A stretch of 13,262 bases of DNA from positions 1 through 13,262 of the forward strand of contig DATAED010000152.1 of the NCBI GenBank assembly GCA_036258195.1, given 5' to 3'. The position numbers and the translations under genes were made by a program. The DNA comes from JAKAIY01 sp036258195. Lineage in GTDB: Bacteria; Chloroflexota; Ktedonobacteria; Ktedonobacterales; JADMIN01. The notes beneath the pieces are model-generated. The model did no database searches and had not been told where the DNA came from. It saw nothing but the letters and a program-made list of their open reading frames with translations. Positions 1 to 5,938 of the stretch are shown piece after piece (position 1 is the stretch's first letter; the number at the start of each line of letters is the position of its first letter).

Positions 1-351
1 GACTTCGAGTTCGCGGGCTACCATGTGCCAGCGGGGACGTTCGTACTCTACTCCATCGCCGCCTCGCACCAACTGCCGGAGGTCTTCGAGCATCCAGAGG
101 TGTTCGATCCGGAGCGGTTCGCTGCGCCGCGCGAGGAGCACAAGCGCACGCCCTACGCGCTGGTGGGCTTCGGCGGCGGCCCGCGCGTCTGCATCGGCAT
201 CAACTTCGCCAAGGTCGAGATCAAAGCGCTCGTCTCGCAGGCGCTGCGGCGCTACGAGCTGGAGGCCGTGCCCGACCAGACGCTCGTGCAGTTCTATCAG
301 GTCACGGCCATGCCGCTCTACGGCATCCGCCTGCGTGTGCGCGAGCGATAG
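1..351 (+). CDS. Cytochrome P450, C-terminal part (5' end outside window)
   Basis: Heme-thiolate monooxygenase; the frame is open from base 1, so only the last 116 residues are present. Visible landmarks are the PERF-type motif FDPERF (residues 35-40 of the fragment) and the heme-binding loop FGGGPRVCIG (57-66), matching the family consensus FxxGxRxCxG, with Cys64 as the axial heme ligand. The helix after it (INFAKVEIKALV) is the usual L helix with the conserved A-x-x-E pattern. The domain runs to its normal C terminus, so the end is intact and the gene looks functional as far as it can be seen. It has no membrane anchor in the visible part, but an anchor would be at the missing N terminus. 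The substrate cannot be told; the loop resembles CYP51/CYP120-like P450s, which is only an impression. It converges on the kinase gene across a palindrome pair. Confidence 0.93.
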   Translation, partial: DFEFAGYHVPAGTFVLYSIAASHQLPEVFEHPEVFDPERFAAPREEHKRTPYALVGFGGGPRVCIGINFAKVEIKALVSQALRRYELEAVPDQTLVQFYQVTAMPLYGIRLRVRER

Positions 352-465
352 CCCCCTCCCCCAACCCCTCCCCCGCTTTGCGGGAGGGGGGAGCCAGACG
401 GCGCCTGCCCACCTCGAAACGAAAAGCCCCCTCTCCTGTGGGAGAGGGGGTTTGGGGGTGAGGTC
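352..465. repeat. Pair of inverted GC-rich palindromes (REP/BIME-like)
   Basis: Two hairpin units fill the gap between convergent genes. Unit 1 (352-394) has a C-rich left tail, then a stem closing on CCCGC-ttt-GCGGG. Unit 2 (426-465) has a perfect 10-base stem, CCCCCTCTCC (427-436) with GGAGAGGGGG (441-450), and a right tail ending GGGGGTGAGGTC. The tails point outward, so the units are inverted relative to each other. The same unit recurs at 4311-4413, 4849-4918 and 9351-9541. The position between convergent genes would suit bidirectional transcription termination, although there is no U tract. Confidence 0.8.
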
Positions 466-469
466 GCTC

Positions 470-1588
470 CTAGAATCCGGTGGGTTTGAGCGCGACGGCT
501 TTGCGCAGCGACTCCAGATCACGCACAGTGTAGTGCAGCTCGGCAGCCAGCCGGGCGACCTCGCGCATGTTGCCGAAGTAGGTCATCTGCATGTCGATGG
601 CCATCAGCATGCCCAGCAGCAGCGCTTCGGGCAACGCTTCGCGCTCCAGCGGGCTGAGCTGGCGGGCGCGGGTATACGACGCGACGGTGGCGCGCAATAG
701 CGGCGGCCGGCGATCACCCAGCCCCCAGGCGAAGTCGAAGAGCGCCGTATCGACATGGGCGCGCTCGAAATCGAGGATGCCGGAGATGTTCGAGCTGATG
801 GCGTCTCCGCGCCAGAGCACATTCGCTGAGACGAAGTCGCCATGCACCACCAGCTTGGGCAGCTCCGGATAGAGCTCGGCGAAGTAGCGACGCGCCAGGC
901 GGTCGCGCACAAAGCCGAGCAGTTCAGGCGACAGCTCCTGGCGCGGCCCCCAGCCCTCCAGCACGCGATCCACCGTGTCGAGCGACCACGCCGCCCATGG
1001 GCCAAAGGATTCGCCCTCCGGGGTGAATCCCTCCAGCGCGGCGTGCAGCGCGCCCAGCGTCTCAGCGGCCTTCGGGCGACCCCACATCCACTCGCGCTCG
1101 TTGGCGTGGCGACCATCCAGCGCAGAATAGAGCGCCCAGTAGGTCGCGCCGATGTGAGTAAAGGTGGCGCCCTCGCGGTCGAGCACGACACGCGGCGCTG
1201 GCAGCCCTTCCTCGATCACCCGCTGATGGATGCTGTGGACGTACGTGATGGACTCTGGCGGAAACCAGGGATGAAACTGCTTCAGGTAGTAGCGTTTCGG
1301 GCCGCTGCTGACCTCCCAGAAGTGCGCGCGTGGGCGCTGCGTCTCGGTCGCGGCGGGCTTGGCGATCTGCCAGCCGCTAAGCGGGTAGCACTCCAGCGCT
1401 TCTTCGACCTGGTCGGTCGCGTACCACTCGTCGAGTGAGAGCGCCTCGCCGGCCAGCCCAAGCTCCTCAGCGCACGACTCGCACCCGATCAATTCGCCCG
1501 CCGGATTGACCACAAGCTCATGCAGAGCATGATGACAATGTGGGCAGGTGAGCGGCGCTTCCGCATCCGGAGATAGTGGCGCAGTCAT
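470..1588 (-). CDS. Zinc-ribbon + aminoglycoside phosphotransferase-fold kinase
   Basis: A 372-residue cytosolic protein of the APH/choline kinase/homoserine kinase-like superfamily. The N terminus is a small zinc ribbon with two CxxC knuckles (C15/C18 and C36/C39). A kinase domain follows: likely ATP-binding lysine K103 in YYLKQF, the catalytic loop HGDFVSANVLW with D251 and N256 (Brenner's motif HxDxxxxN), and the metal-binding ILDFE with D273, the DFG equivalent. All key residues are present, so it should be an active small-molecule kinase, but the substrate (aminoglycoside, homoserine, choline, sugar) cannot be inferred. The start at 1588 is supported by AAGGAG (complement of 1594-1599), 5 bases upstream. 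The zinc ribbon is an unusual attachment for this fold. It is transcribed alone, convergent with the P450. Confidence 0.85.
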   Translation of the reverse strand: MTAPLSPDAEAPLTCPHCHHALHELVVNPAGELIGCESCAEELGLAGEALSLDEWYATDQVEEALECYPLSGWQIAKPAATETQRPRAHFWEVSSGPKRYYLKQFHPWFPPESITYVHSIHQRVIEEGLPAPRVVLDREGATFTHIGATYWALYSALDGRHANEREWMWGRPKAAETLGALHAALEGFTPEGESFGPWAAWSLDTVDRVLEGWGPRQELSPELLGFVRDRLARRYFAELYPELPKLVVHGDFVSANVLWRGDAISSNISGILDFERAHVDTALFDFAWGLGDRRPPLLRATVASYTRARQLSPLEREALPEALLLGMLMAIDMQMTYFGNMREVARLAAELHYTVRDLESLRKAVALKPTGF

Positions 1589-1782
1589 AGCTTCTCCTTA
1601 GACCCTCGTAGGATACCCGCGGCGCCATTGCTGGCAGGTTCCCGCGCGCTGATCGTCAGTGGCGGACAGATGACGCTCATTGTCTGATTGTAGCTGAAAC
1701 CTGACGGGAGTGGGGCCCAGCGCCACCGGGTGGTACTGGAATGCCAGTCTCGAGCCAGGACAACCTTGCTAGCACATTCGCG

Positions 1783-1803
1783 TATCTGGCTTCCTGCCAG
1801 ATA
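1783..1803. repeat. Perfect 8-base inverted repeat (hairpin or operator)
   Basis: TATCTGGC (1783-1790) and GCCAGATA (1796-1803) are exact reverse complements around a 5-base loop. It sits about 195 bases upstream of the kinase start. There is no U tract, so an operator is as likely as a terminator. Confidence 0.5.
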
Positions 1804-1987
1804 GACCAGTGCGCGTCGCCAGAGTGTACAGCTAGAAGAGGCGTGAGCTTCGGCTGCGCTCGCGCAGGTGAGCGCAGTTGTGGCATCAGTATAAGCATGT
1901 CATCATCGCCTGGCTAGACGCATGGGAATCTTGGCCTAGTGCGCGGTCAGCCAACCTGCTGAGCGCTGAGCCACACGGCGTCGCGCA

Positions 1988-2009
1988 GTTGGACAAAGGA
2001 TTGTCCAAC
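1988..2009 (-). terminator. Hairpin downstream of the dehydrogenase gene, possible terminator
   Basis: GTTGGACAA (1988-1996) and TTGTCCAAC (2001-2009) form a perfect 9-base stem with a 4-base loop, 68 bases beyond the dehydrogenase stop codon. No U tract follows on the minus strand, so intrinsic termination is not assured. The perfect symmetry would also fit a protein-binding site. Confidence 0.4.
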
Positions 2010-2077
2010 CAGGCAGTTGAGCGCACGTTTTGGCTCCTCTGCTTCCCCATCGGAGCCGGGCGGCGGCTGACGGCGGG

Positions 2078-3121
2078 CTATGCCTCCCACGGGCGCGGCG
2101 CGGCGGAGCGGCCATGTCCCTGCGCCTGCGGATTGACCGCCCGCGAGAGCGGCTCACCGCGCAGACCCGCCAGCAGATTGCGCGCCGCCTGCATGGCCAT
2201 CGCGTCGCGTGTGGCGCGGCTGGCGCTGCCGATGTGTGGCGTGATCAGCGCGTTGGACAGGCTATAGAGCGGATGGTCGGCGGGCAGCGGCTCCGGATCG
2301 GTCACGTCGAGCGCGGCCCCGCCCAGCGCGCCATCGCGCAGCGCCGCGACCAGCGCGTCTGTCTCCACGATGGGGCCGCGCGCGGTGTTGATGAGGAAGG
2401 CGCCGCGCTTCATCTGGCGCAGGCGATGGGCGTCGATCAGATGGGTGGTTTCATCGGTCAGCGGTGTATGCAGGCTGACGAAGTCGGCCTGAGTCAGCAA
2501 GCTATCCAGCGCGGCGTACTCCACGCCCAGCGTCTGCTCCTCCGCTGGGTGGCGCTGGCGATTGTAATAGAGCACACGCATATCGAAGCCCCGCGCGCGT
2601 TTGGCGACCTCCGTTCCGATGCGCCCCAGACCCACCAGCCCCAGTGTGGCGTGGTGGATGTCGGCGCCGAGCATGAGCAGCGGCCCCCAGGTAGTCCAGC
2701 GGCCCGCGCGGGCGTAATTCGCTGCCTCTGGCAGACGGCGCGCAACCGCCAGCAGGAGCGCGAAGGCCAGATCGGCGGTGGTCTCGGTCAGCGCATCTGG
2801 TGTGTTGCCTACGACGATCCCGCGCGCTGTCGCCGCCGCGATGTCCACATTGTCATAGCCCACGGCGAAGTTGCTGATAACGCGCAGGCGCGGGCAGGCG
2901 TCGAGCAGGCTGGCGTCGATCTCGTCGGTGAGCAGGGTCAGCGCGCCATCGGCCTCGCGCAGCGCGCGCTCCAGTGTGGCGCGCTGTGGCGGATCATCGC
3001 CCTGCCAGACGCTCACCGCGCAGGCGGCATCGAGCAGGCGCAGACCGGCCTCCGGAATGCGCCGCGTCACGTAGACGCGCGGCTTGCCCGCTGGCTGGCG
3101 CTCAGTCTGGCTGGCGCTCAT
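2078..3121 (-). CDS. D-2-hydroxyacid dehydrogenase (glyoxylate/hydroxypyruvate reductase type)
   Basis: A 347-residue NAD(P)-dependent oxidoreductase of the D-isomer 2-hydroxyacid dehydrogenase family, which reduces 2-oxoacids such as glyoxylate or hydroxypyruvate to D-hydroxyacids. The Rossmann motif GLGRIG is at 164-169. The catalytic triad is R248 (NTARGP), E277 (DVTDPEP) and H296 (ITPHIGS). The cofactor-selecting strand ends in YYNRQ (185-189), with Asn-Arg where NAD enzymes carry Asp, so NADP(H) preference is likely. The stretch RWTTWGPLLMLG (141-152) is typical of the glyoxylate reductase/D-glycerate dehydrogenase subgroup. The start at 3121 is set by AGGAGG (complement of 3129-3134) with 7-base spacing; the frame is open further upstream but would overlap the dipeptidase. 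The C-terminal 15 or so residues are a Gly/Ala/Pro-rich tail. It follows the dipeptidase by 28 bases, so the two are probably co-transcribed. Confidence 0.9.
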   Translation of the reverse strand: MSASQTERQPAGKPRVYVTRRIPEAGLRLLDAACAVSVWQGDDPPQRATLERALREADGALTLLTDEIDASLLDACPRLRVISNFAVGYDNVDIAAATARGIVVGNTPDALTETTADLAFALLLAVARRLPEAANYARAGRWTTWGPLLMLGADIHHATLGLVGLGRIGTEVAKRARGFDMRVLYYNRQRHPAEEQTLGVEYAALDSLLTQADFVSLHTPLTDETTHLIDAHRLRQMKRGAFLINTARGPIVETDALVAALRDGALGGAALDVTDPEPLPADHPLYSLSNALITPHIGSASRATRDAMAMQAARNLLAGLRGEPLSRAVNPQAQGHGRSAAPRPWEA

Positions 3122-3149
3122 CGCTGGCCCTCCTGCTCGCGACGGGCGA

Positions 3150-4214
3150 TCAGGGCAGCGCCTGCGAGAAGACGCGCAGGAAGTTGCCGCCCAGGATGCC
3201 GGTGATGTCGTCCTCGCTGTAGTCATGCTCCCGCAAGCCATTGGCCAGCGCGCCGAGGTCGGCGACGGTGTCGAAGGGCTGCGGCGTGGATTCGCTGCCC
3301 GCGCCGCCATCGAAGTCGCTGCCGATGCCGCTGTGGCGCGCATCGCCCGCCAGCTCGCGCACGTGGTCAAGGTGGCGCAGCACGGCATCGAGGCTGACGG
3401 GGCCCTGCTCAGGCTTCCACCCCGCGACGAGGAAGCCATTGTGCAGCACGACGCCGATCACCACGCCGCGCTGGGTGGCGGCGCGAATCTGGTCGTCGGT
3501 GAAGTGGCGGTCGGTGGGCAGGTAGACGCGCGCATTGGTGTGGCTAGCGATGATGGGGCCGCCATAGCGCTCCAGCGCTTGCCAGACGGCGTCATCGGCC
3601 ATGTGGCTGAGATCGAGAATCATGCCCAGCCGCTCCATCTCGGTCAGCAGGCGCAGGCCCAGATCGGTGAAGCCGCCGGGATGTCCCGTGCCGCCGCAGT
3701 AGCGCGAGCCGAGCCAGGTCGGCCCGACGATGCGCAGCCCCGCCGCATACCACTGCTCCAGGTCGTCGGGATCGCGGATGGGGTCGGCGCTCTCCATCAG
3801 CGGGAGGAAGCCGACCGGCCGCCGCTCGGGTGAGGGCGCGGCGGCGTGGTCGCGCGTGAGGCGTTCGAGGTCGGCGCGCGAGCCGATCAGCCGCACACCC
3901 GCGTCGTCTGGCTCGGCGGCCAGCGTCTGATAGTAGCGCATCTGCGCCCAGCCATCGGCGGTCATGGCCTCCTGTTCCCCTGGCATGCAGAAGATGGTGG
4001 AACAGACCAGTCCCACGCCGCCGCGCCGATGCTCTGGCAGGCCAATCATCACCGAATCGCGCATGCCGGAGAGCGAGCGCCCACCGGAGCTGACGACATC
4101 GGTGGGCGCATCGGCGGCCTCGCGGGCGCGCTGTTCGACGGTGGAGCGGCGCACGTCGCGGTCGTGGTGCAGCGCGTTGTAGGCGATGTCTTCGTGGGCG
4201 TCAACGATGAACAT
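3150..4214 (-). CDS. Dipeptidase, peptidase family M19 (renal/membrane dipeptidase-like)
   Basis: A 354-residue zinc dipeptidase with an amidohydrolase-type TIM barrel. All expected metal ligands are present: H7 and D9 (DAHED), bridging E141 (MESAD), H204 (LDLSHM) and H225 (SHTNAR). The acid of GSDFDG is D300. The 21-residue distance between the two later histidines is the family norm. The C-terminal GGNFLRVF is also standard. There is no signal peptide or membrane segment, so it is cytosolic. M19 enzymes split dipeptides, often tolerate a D-residue in the second position, and some open beta-lactams; the true substrate is not visible. The start is supported by AAGGAG (complement of 4224-4229), 9 bases upstream. 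It is the first gene of a likely two-gene operon with the dehydrogenase. Confidence 0.93.
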   Translation of the reverse strand: MFIVDAHEDIAYNALHHDRDVRRSTVEQRAREAADAPTDVVSSGGRSLSGMRDSVMIGLPEHRRGGVGLVCSTIFCMPGEQEAMTADGWAQMRYYQTLAAEPDDAGVRLIGSRADLERLTRDHAAAPSPERRPVGFLPLMESADPIRDPDDLEQWYAAGLRIVGPTWLGSRYCGGTGHPGGFTDLGLRLLTEMERLGMILDLSHMADDAVWQALERYGGPIIASHTNARVYLPTDRHFTDDQIRAATQRGVVIGVVLHNGFLVAGWKPEQGPVSLDAVLRHLDHVRELAGDARHSGIGSDFDGGAGSESTPQPFDTVADLGALANGLREHDYSEDDITGILGGNFLRVFSQALP

Positions 4215-4258
4215 GCGGGCAGACTCCTTCTCATCGGCGAGACGGCGGCGATACCACC

Positions 4259-4288
4259 AGTGTACGCGACGAGAAGAGGTTCTGTCAG
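4259..4288 (-). promoter_or_regulatory. Candidate sigma70-type promoter of the dipeptidase operon
   Basis: On the minus strand, -35 CTGACA (complement of 4283-4288, five of six to TTGACA), an 18-base spacer and -10 TACACT (complement of 4259-4264, four of six). Transcription would begin near 4252, giving a leader of about 40 bases that includes the SD site. A similar -10 occurs before the glycosyltransferase gene. Confidence 0.5.
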
Positions 4289-4310
4289 GCGTGTATCAGG
4301 GGCCAGCGGA

Positions 4311-4413
4311 ACCTCACCCCTGACCCCCTCCCCTCCGAGGGAGGGGAACCCACGCCAGGGTTTACGGCGTTGGCTCCCCCTCTCGTGTGGGAGAGGGAGC
4401 TGGGGGGTGAGGT
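4311..4413. repeat. Second inverted palindrome pair, with outer arms that also pair
   Basis: Unit 3 (4311-4349) has the left tail CCTCACCCC and an 8-base stem, CCCCTCCC (4325-4332) with GGGAGGGG (4339-4346). Unit 4 (4373-4413) has a stem GCTCCC..CTCTC with GAGAGGGAGC (4391-4400) and a right tail GGGGTGAGG. The outermost ACCTCACCCC (4311-4320) is the exact reverse complement of GGGGTGAGGT (4404-4413), so the whole 103-base block can fold as one cruciform-like structure. Its right edge touches the stop codon of the next gene. Confidence 0.8.
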
Positions 4414-4697
4414 CAGTCGGTCATGATCTCGCCATCGTGCCACTCTGGCGCGCTGTCGAGCAGCGCCAGCATCGCGCGATAGCGTTGATCCTGCTCGGGG
4501 CTTTCGGCATTGGCGCGATACGACTCCTTTGAGTCGAAGACGACCGCCATATACAGCTCCGCCGGATCGTTGTCCATCCGATACACATACGTGCGCTGGT
4601 AGCCGGGGATGCGCAGCGCGCTATACTCGCGGAACTGCGCCATCAGCGCCTCTTCCGCCCCCGCTTTGACCTTGAGCCGCGCCACTGTGCCATACAT
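4413..4697 (-). CDS. Small ABM-type (dimeric alpha-beta barrel) protein
   Basis: A 94-residue protein with the look of the antibiotic biosynthesis monooxygenase/dimeric ferredoxin-like fold. It opens with a beta strand (YGTVARLKVKAG), then a helix (EEALMAQFREY), a strand (QRTYVYRMD), a strand with the family-like LYMAVVFDSKESYRANA, then a helix and a final strand. Such proteins act as dimers, either as cofactor-free monooxygenases, heme-degrading enzymes or ligand binders; no residue here identifies which. The frame is open 14 codons further upstream, but AGGAGG (complement of 4705-4710) lies 7 bases before the Met at 4697, which fixes the start there. TATAGT (complement of 4750-4755) is a possible -10 upstream. 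The stop codon overlaps the edge of the palindrome block. Confidence 0.7.
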   Translation of the reverse strand: MYGTVARLKVKAGAEEALMAQFREYSALRIPGYQRTYVYRMDNDPAELYMAVVFDSKESYRANAESPEQDQRYRAMLALLDSAPEWHDGEIMTD

Positions 4698-5203
4698 CGA
4701 GCCGCCTCCTCCCATCGCGGCGCCATGCGCCACGAACAATCACAGCCGGACTATACCCAGCGAGCCGCACGAGGCGCCTGCGCCAAATGGTGGATGGCAG
4801 CGAAGGTGGCGGCTAGCGGCTCACGTTTGCTGCGGCAACATCGGGCGACCCTCTCTCGCAAACCGAGGGGTGTAGCTCCCCTCTCCCGCAAAGCGGGGGA
4901 GGGGCTGGGGGTGGGGGCCGCTGGCGCTACTCATCAGGCCGTGCTTTGTGCTACAGTACGGACTACGCGGCTGTTCCGGGTTTGCACAGCAAGTATGCTG
5001 TCTTTATGTAGCCGTCTCTGTAGCGCATGCTCCAGCGGCGTCGCGTCAGGCTGCGCGCGTCGCTCCCAATCCGGAAAACCTCTGGACGCCTCCCGATGTC
5101 TTCCGGCGTCGCGCTGAACCCTTGCATCCCATCCCGACCCATTCCTCCCTCAGATCGCTTGCGCGGCCCTGCTCGCGTATCGGCGTGGGGTCGCGTGCGA
5201 TAG
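4698..5203. other. Divergent intergenic region upstream of the cox operon
   Basis: This 506-base gap separates the ABM-type gene (-) from the cox operon (+). It contains a palindrome pair (4849-4918) and one weak plus-strand promoter candidate: TTGCAC (4982-4987), 17 bases, TATGTA (5005-5010). The candidate's spacer includes the small inverted repeat CAGCA-AGTA-TGCTG. I see no recognisable small gene. A molybdenum-cofactor riboswitch would be expected in such a place in some bacteria, but I could not make out one by eye. Confidence 0.5.
4849..4918. repeat. Third palindrome pair, left unit degenerate
   Basis: The right unit (4874-4918) begins GTAGCTCCCC and has a 12-base stem, CCCCTCTCCCGC (4878-4889) with GCGGGGGAGGGG (4893-4904), loop AAA, followed by the tail CTGGGGGTGGGGG. 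The left unit (4849-4870) is shorter and imperfect: CCCTCTCTCG, loop CAAA, CCGAGGGG. It is the only pair in the window lying between divergent genes. Confidence 0.7.
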
Positions 5204-5422
5204 ATGATGGTTGTTCGCGTAGCGTGTTCGCAGTGTAGACAGACCCTGGAGCCTCACCACGCCATCTGCGGCCACTGTGGCGTCGTCGCCCGATGCCGCC
5301 CGGCGCCGCCCCCTGGCGTGAGCGATCCTCCTGCTGGCTCCCAGGCGCCCGCGCGCCCCACACCGGGTAGTTCGCGGTATACCGTCGCGCCAGGCAGCGC
5401 CAGGCAAGAAACGAGGACAGCG
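5204..5422 (+). other. In-frame zinc-ribbon and proline-rich stretch directly upstream of coxS
   Basis: A TAG at 5201-5203 is followed at once by ATG ATG, and from there the frame is open without interruption through coxS. The 73 codons before the coxS Met encode two CxxC knuckles (C8/C11 and C22/C25, ten residues apart, second one ending CGHCG), then a Pro/Ala/Ser-rich linker. This is the composition of a zinc ribbon with a disordered tether. No good SD precedes 5204, whereas coxS has its own at 5413-5417. It may be a real N-terminal extension (243 residues in total), a remnant of a former neighbour, or chance in GC-rich DNA. Confidence 0.35.
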
Positions 5423-5935
5423 ATGAAGCAGTCGATTCGGGTCACGGTCAACGGAGAGGAACACACCAGCGAGGTCGAGCCACGCACACTGCTCGTGACG
5501 TATCTGCGCGAGAATCTGGACCTCACCGGCACACACATTGGCTGTGACACCGGCCAGTGCGGCGCCTGCACGGTGACGCTGAATGGCCAGCCGGTGAAGA
5601 GTTGCATGGTGCTGGCGGTGCAGGCCGATGGCGCAAAGGTCGAGACCGTCGAGAGTCTGGCCGCCAACGGCACGTATCACCCCATCCAGCAGGCGTTCTG
5701 GGACAAGCACGGCCTGCAATGCGGCTTCTGCACACCGGGCATGATGATGGCTGCCGTCGGTCTGCTGGCGCGTAATCCCAACCCCAGCGAGGCGGAGATT
5801 CGCGAGCAACTGGAGGGCAACCTCTGCCGCTGCACCGGCTACCAGAACATCGTCGCCGCTGTGCAATCCGCCGCCGAGGCGATGCGCAGGCAGCCCGTTG
5901 GGGCGGGCGGCGCGGCAGGTGGAGAGGAGGCATAG
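5423..5935 (+). CDS. coxS: Molybdenum hydroxylase small subunit, two [2Fe-2S] clusters (CoxS-like)
   Basis: A 170-residue iron-sulfur subunit of the xanthine oxidase/CO dehydrogenase family, passing electrons from the molybdenum centre to FAD in the cytoplasm. The plant-ferredoxin-type cluster is bound by C41, C46, C49 and C61 (GCDTGQCGAC...SC). The second cluster sits in the helical domain with C100, C103, C135 and C137 (QCGFCTPGMM...NLCRCTGY). The Gln before C100 is the usual contact to the pterin cofactor. Length and spacing are normal for the family. The start at 5423 is chosen because GAGGA (5413-5417) lies 5 bases upstream and homology-like sequence begins here, although the frame stays open to 5204. 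The stop is 3 bases before coxL, so the two are translated from one message. Confidence 0.93.
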   Translation: MKQSIRVTVNGEEHTSEVEPRTLLVTYLRENLDLTGTHIGCDTGQCGACTVTLNGQPVKSCMVLAVQADGAKVETVESLAANGTYHPIQQAFWDKHGLQCGFCTPGMMMAAVGLLARNPNPSEAEIREQLEGNLCRCTGYQNIVAAVQSAAEAMRRQPVGAGGAAGGEEA

Positions 5936-5938
5936 GCG

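Larger units (their letters stand above)
1589..2077. other. 489-base intergenic stretch without a convincing gene
   Basis: It lies upstream of the kinase gene and downstream of the dehydrogenase gene, so it should contain the kinase promoter and the dehydrogenase terminator. Short frames here have no SD site or recognisable motif. On the minus strand TACAAT (complement of 1687-1692) is a possible -10 for the kinase, but I see no matching -35. Two perfect inverted repeats are listed separately. I see no tRNA and no GC-rich palindrome of the type found elsewhere in the window. Confidence 0.6.

Noticed and set aside
352..465. CRISPR-like or rho-independent terminator reading of the GC-rich palindromes
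   Set aside because: There is no regular spacer-repeat array, and none of the stems is followed by a U tract; dispersed inverted pairs fit REP/BIME elements better.
1677..1898. 73-codon minus-strand frame in the gene-poor gap
   Set aside because: No SD-supported start, no recognisable domain, and it spans a perfect hairpin; chance is the simplest reading.
2030..3205. 391-codon plus-strand frame opposite the dehydrogenase gene
   Set aside because: The minus-strand protein has the full catalytic triad and Rossmann motif; the plus-strand translation is Arg/Ala-rich without motifs.
3122..3439. N-terminal extension of the dehydrogenase frame to 3439
   Set aside because: It would overlap the dipeptidase coding sequence out of frame, while a strong SD sits 7 bases before the Met at 3121.
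4698..5422. Molybdenum-cofactor riboswitch upstream of coxS
   Set aside because: The location is suggestive, but I could not recognise the conserved core by eye; a covariance-model search with the Moco RNA model would decide it.
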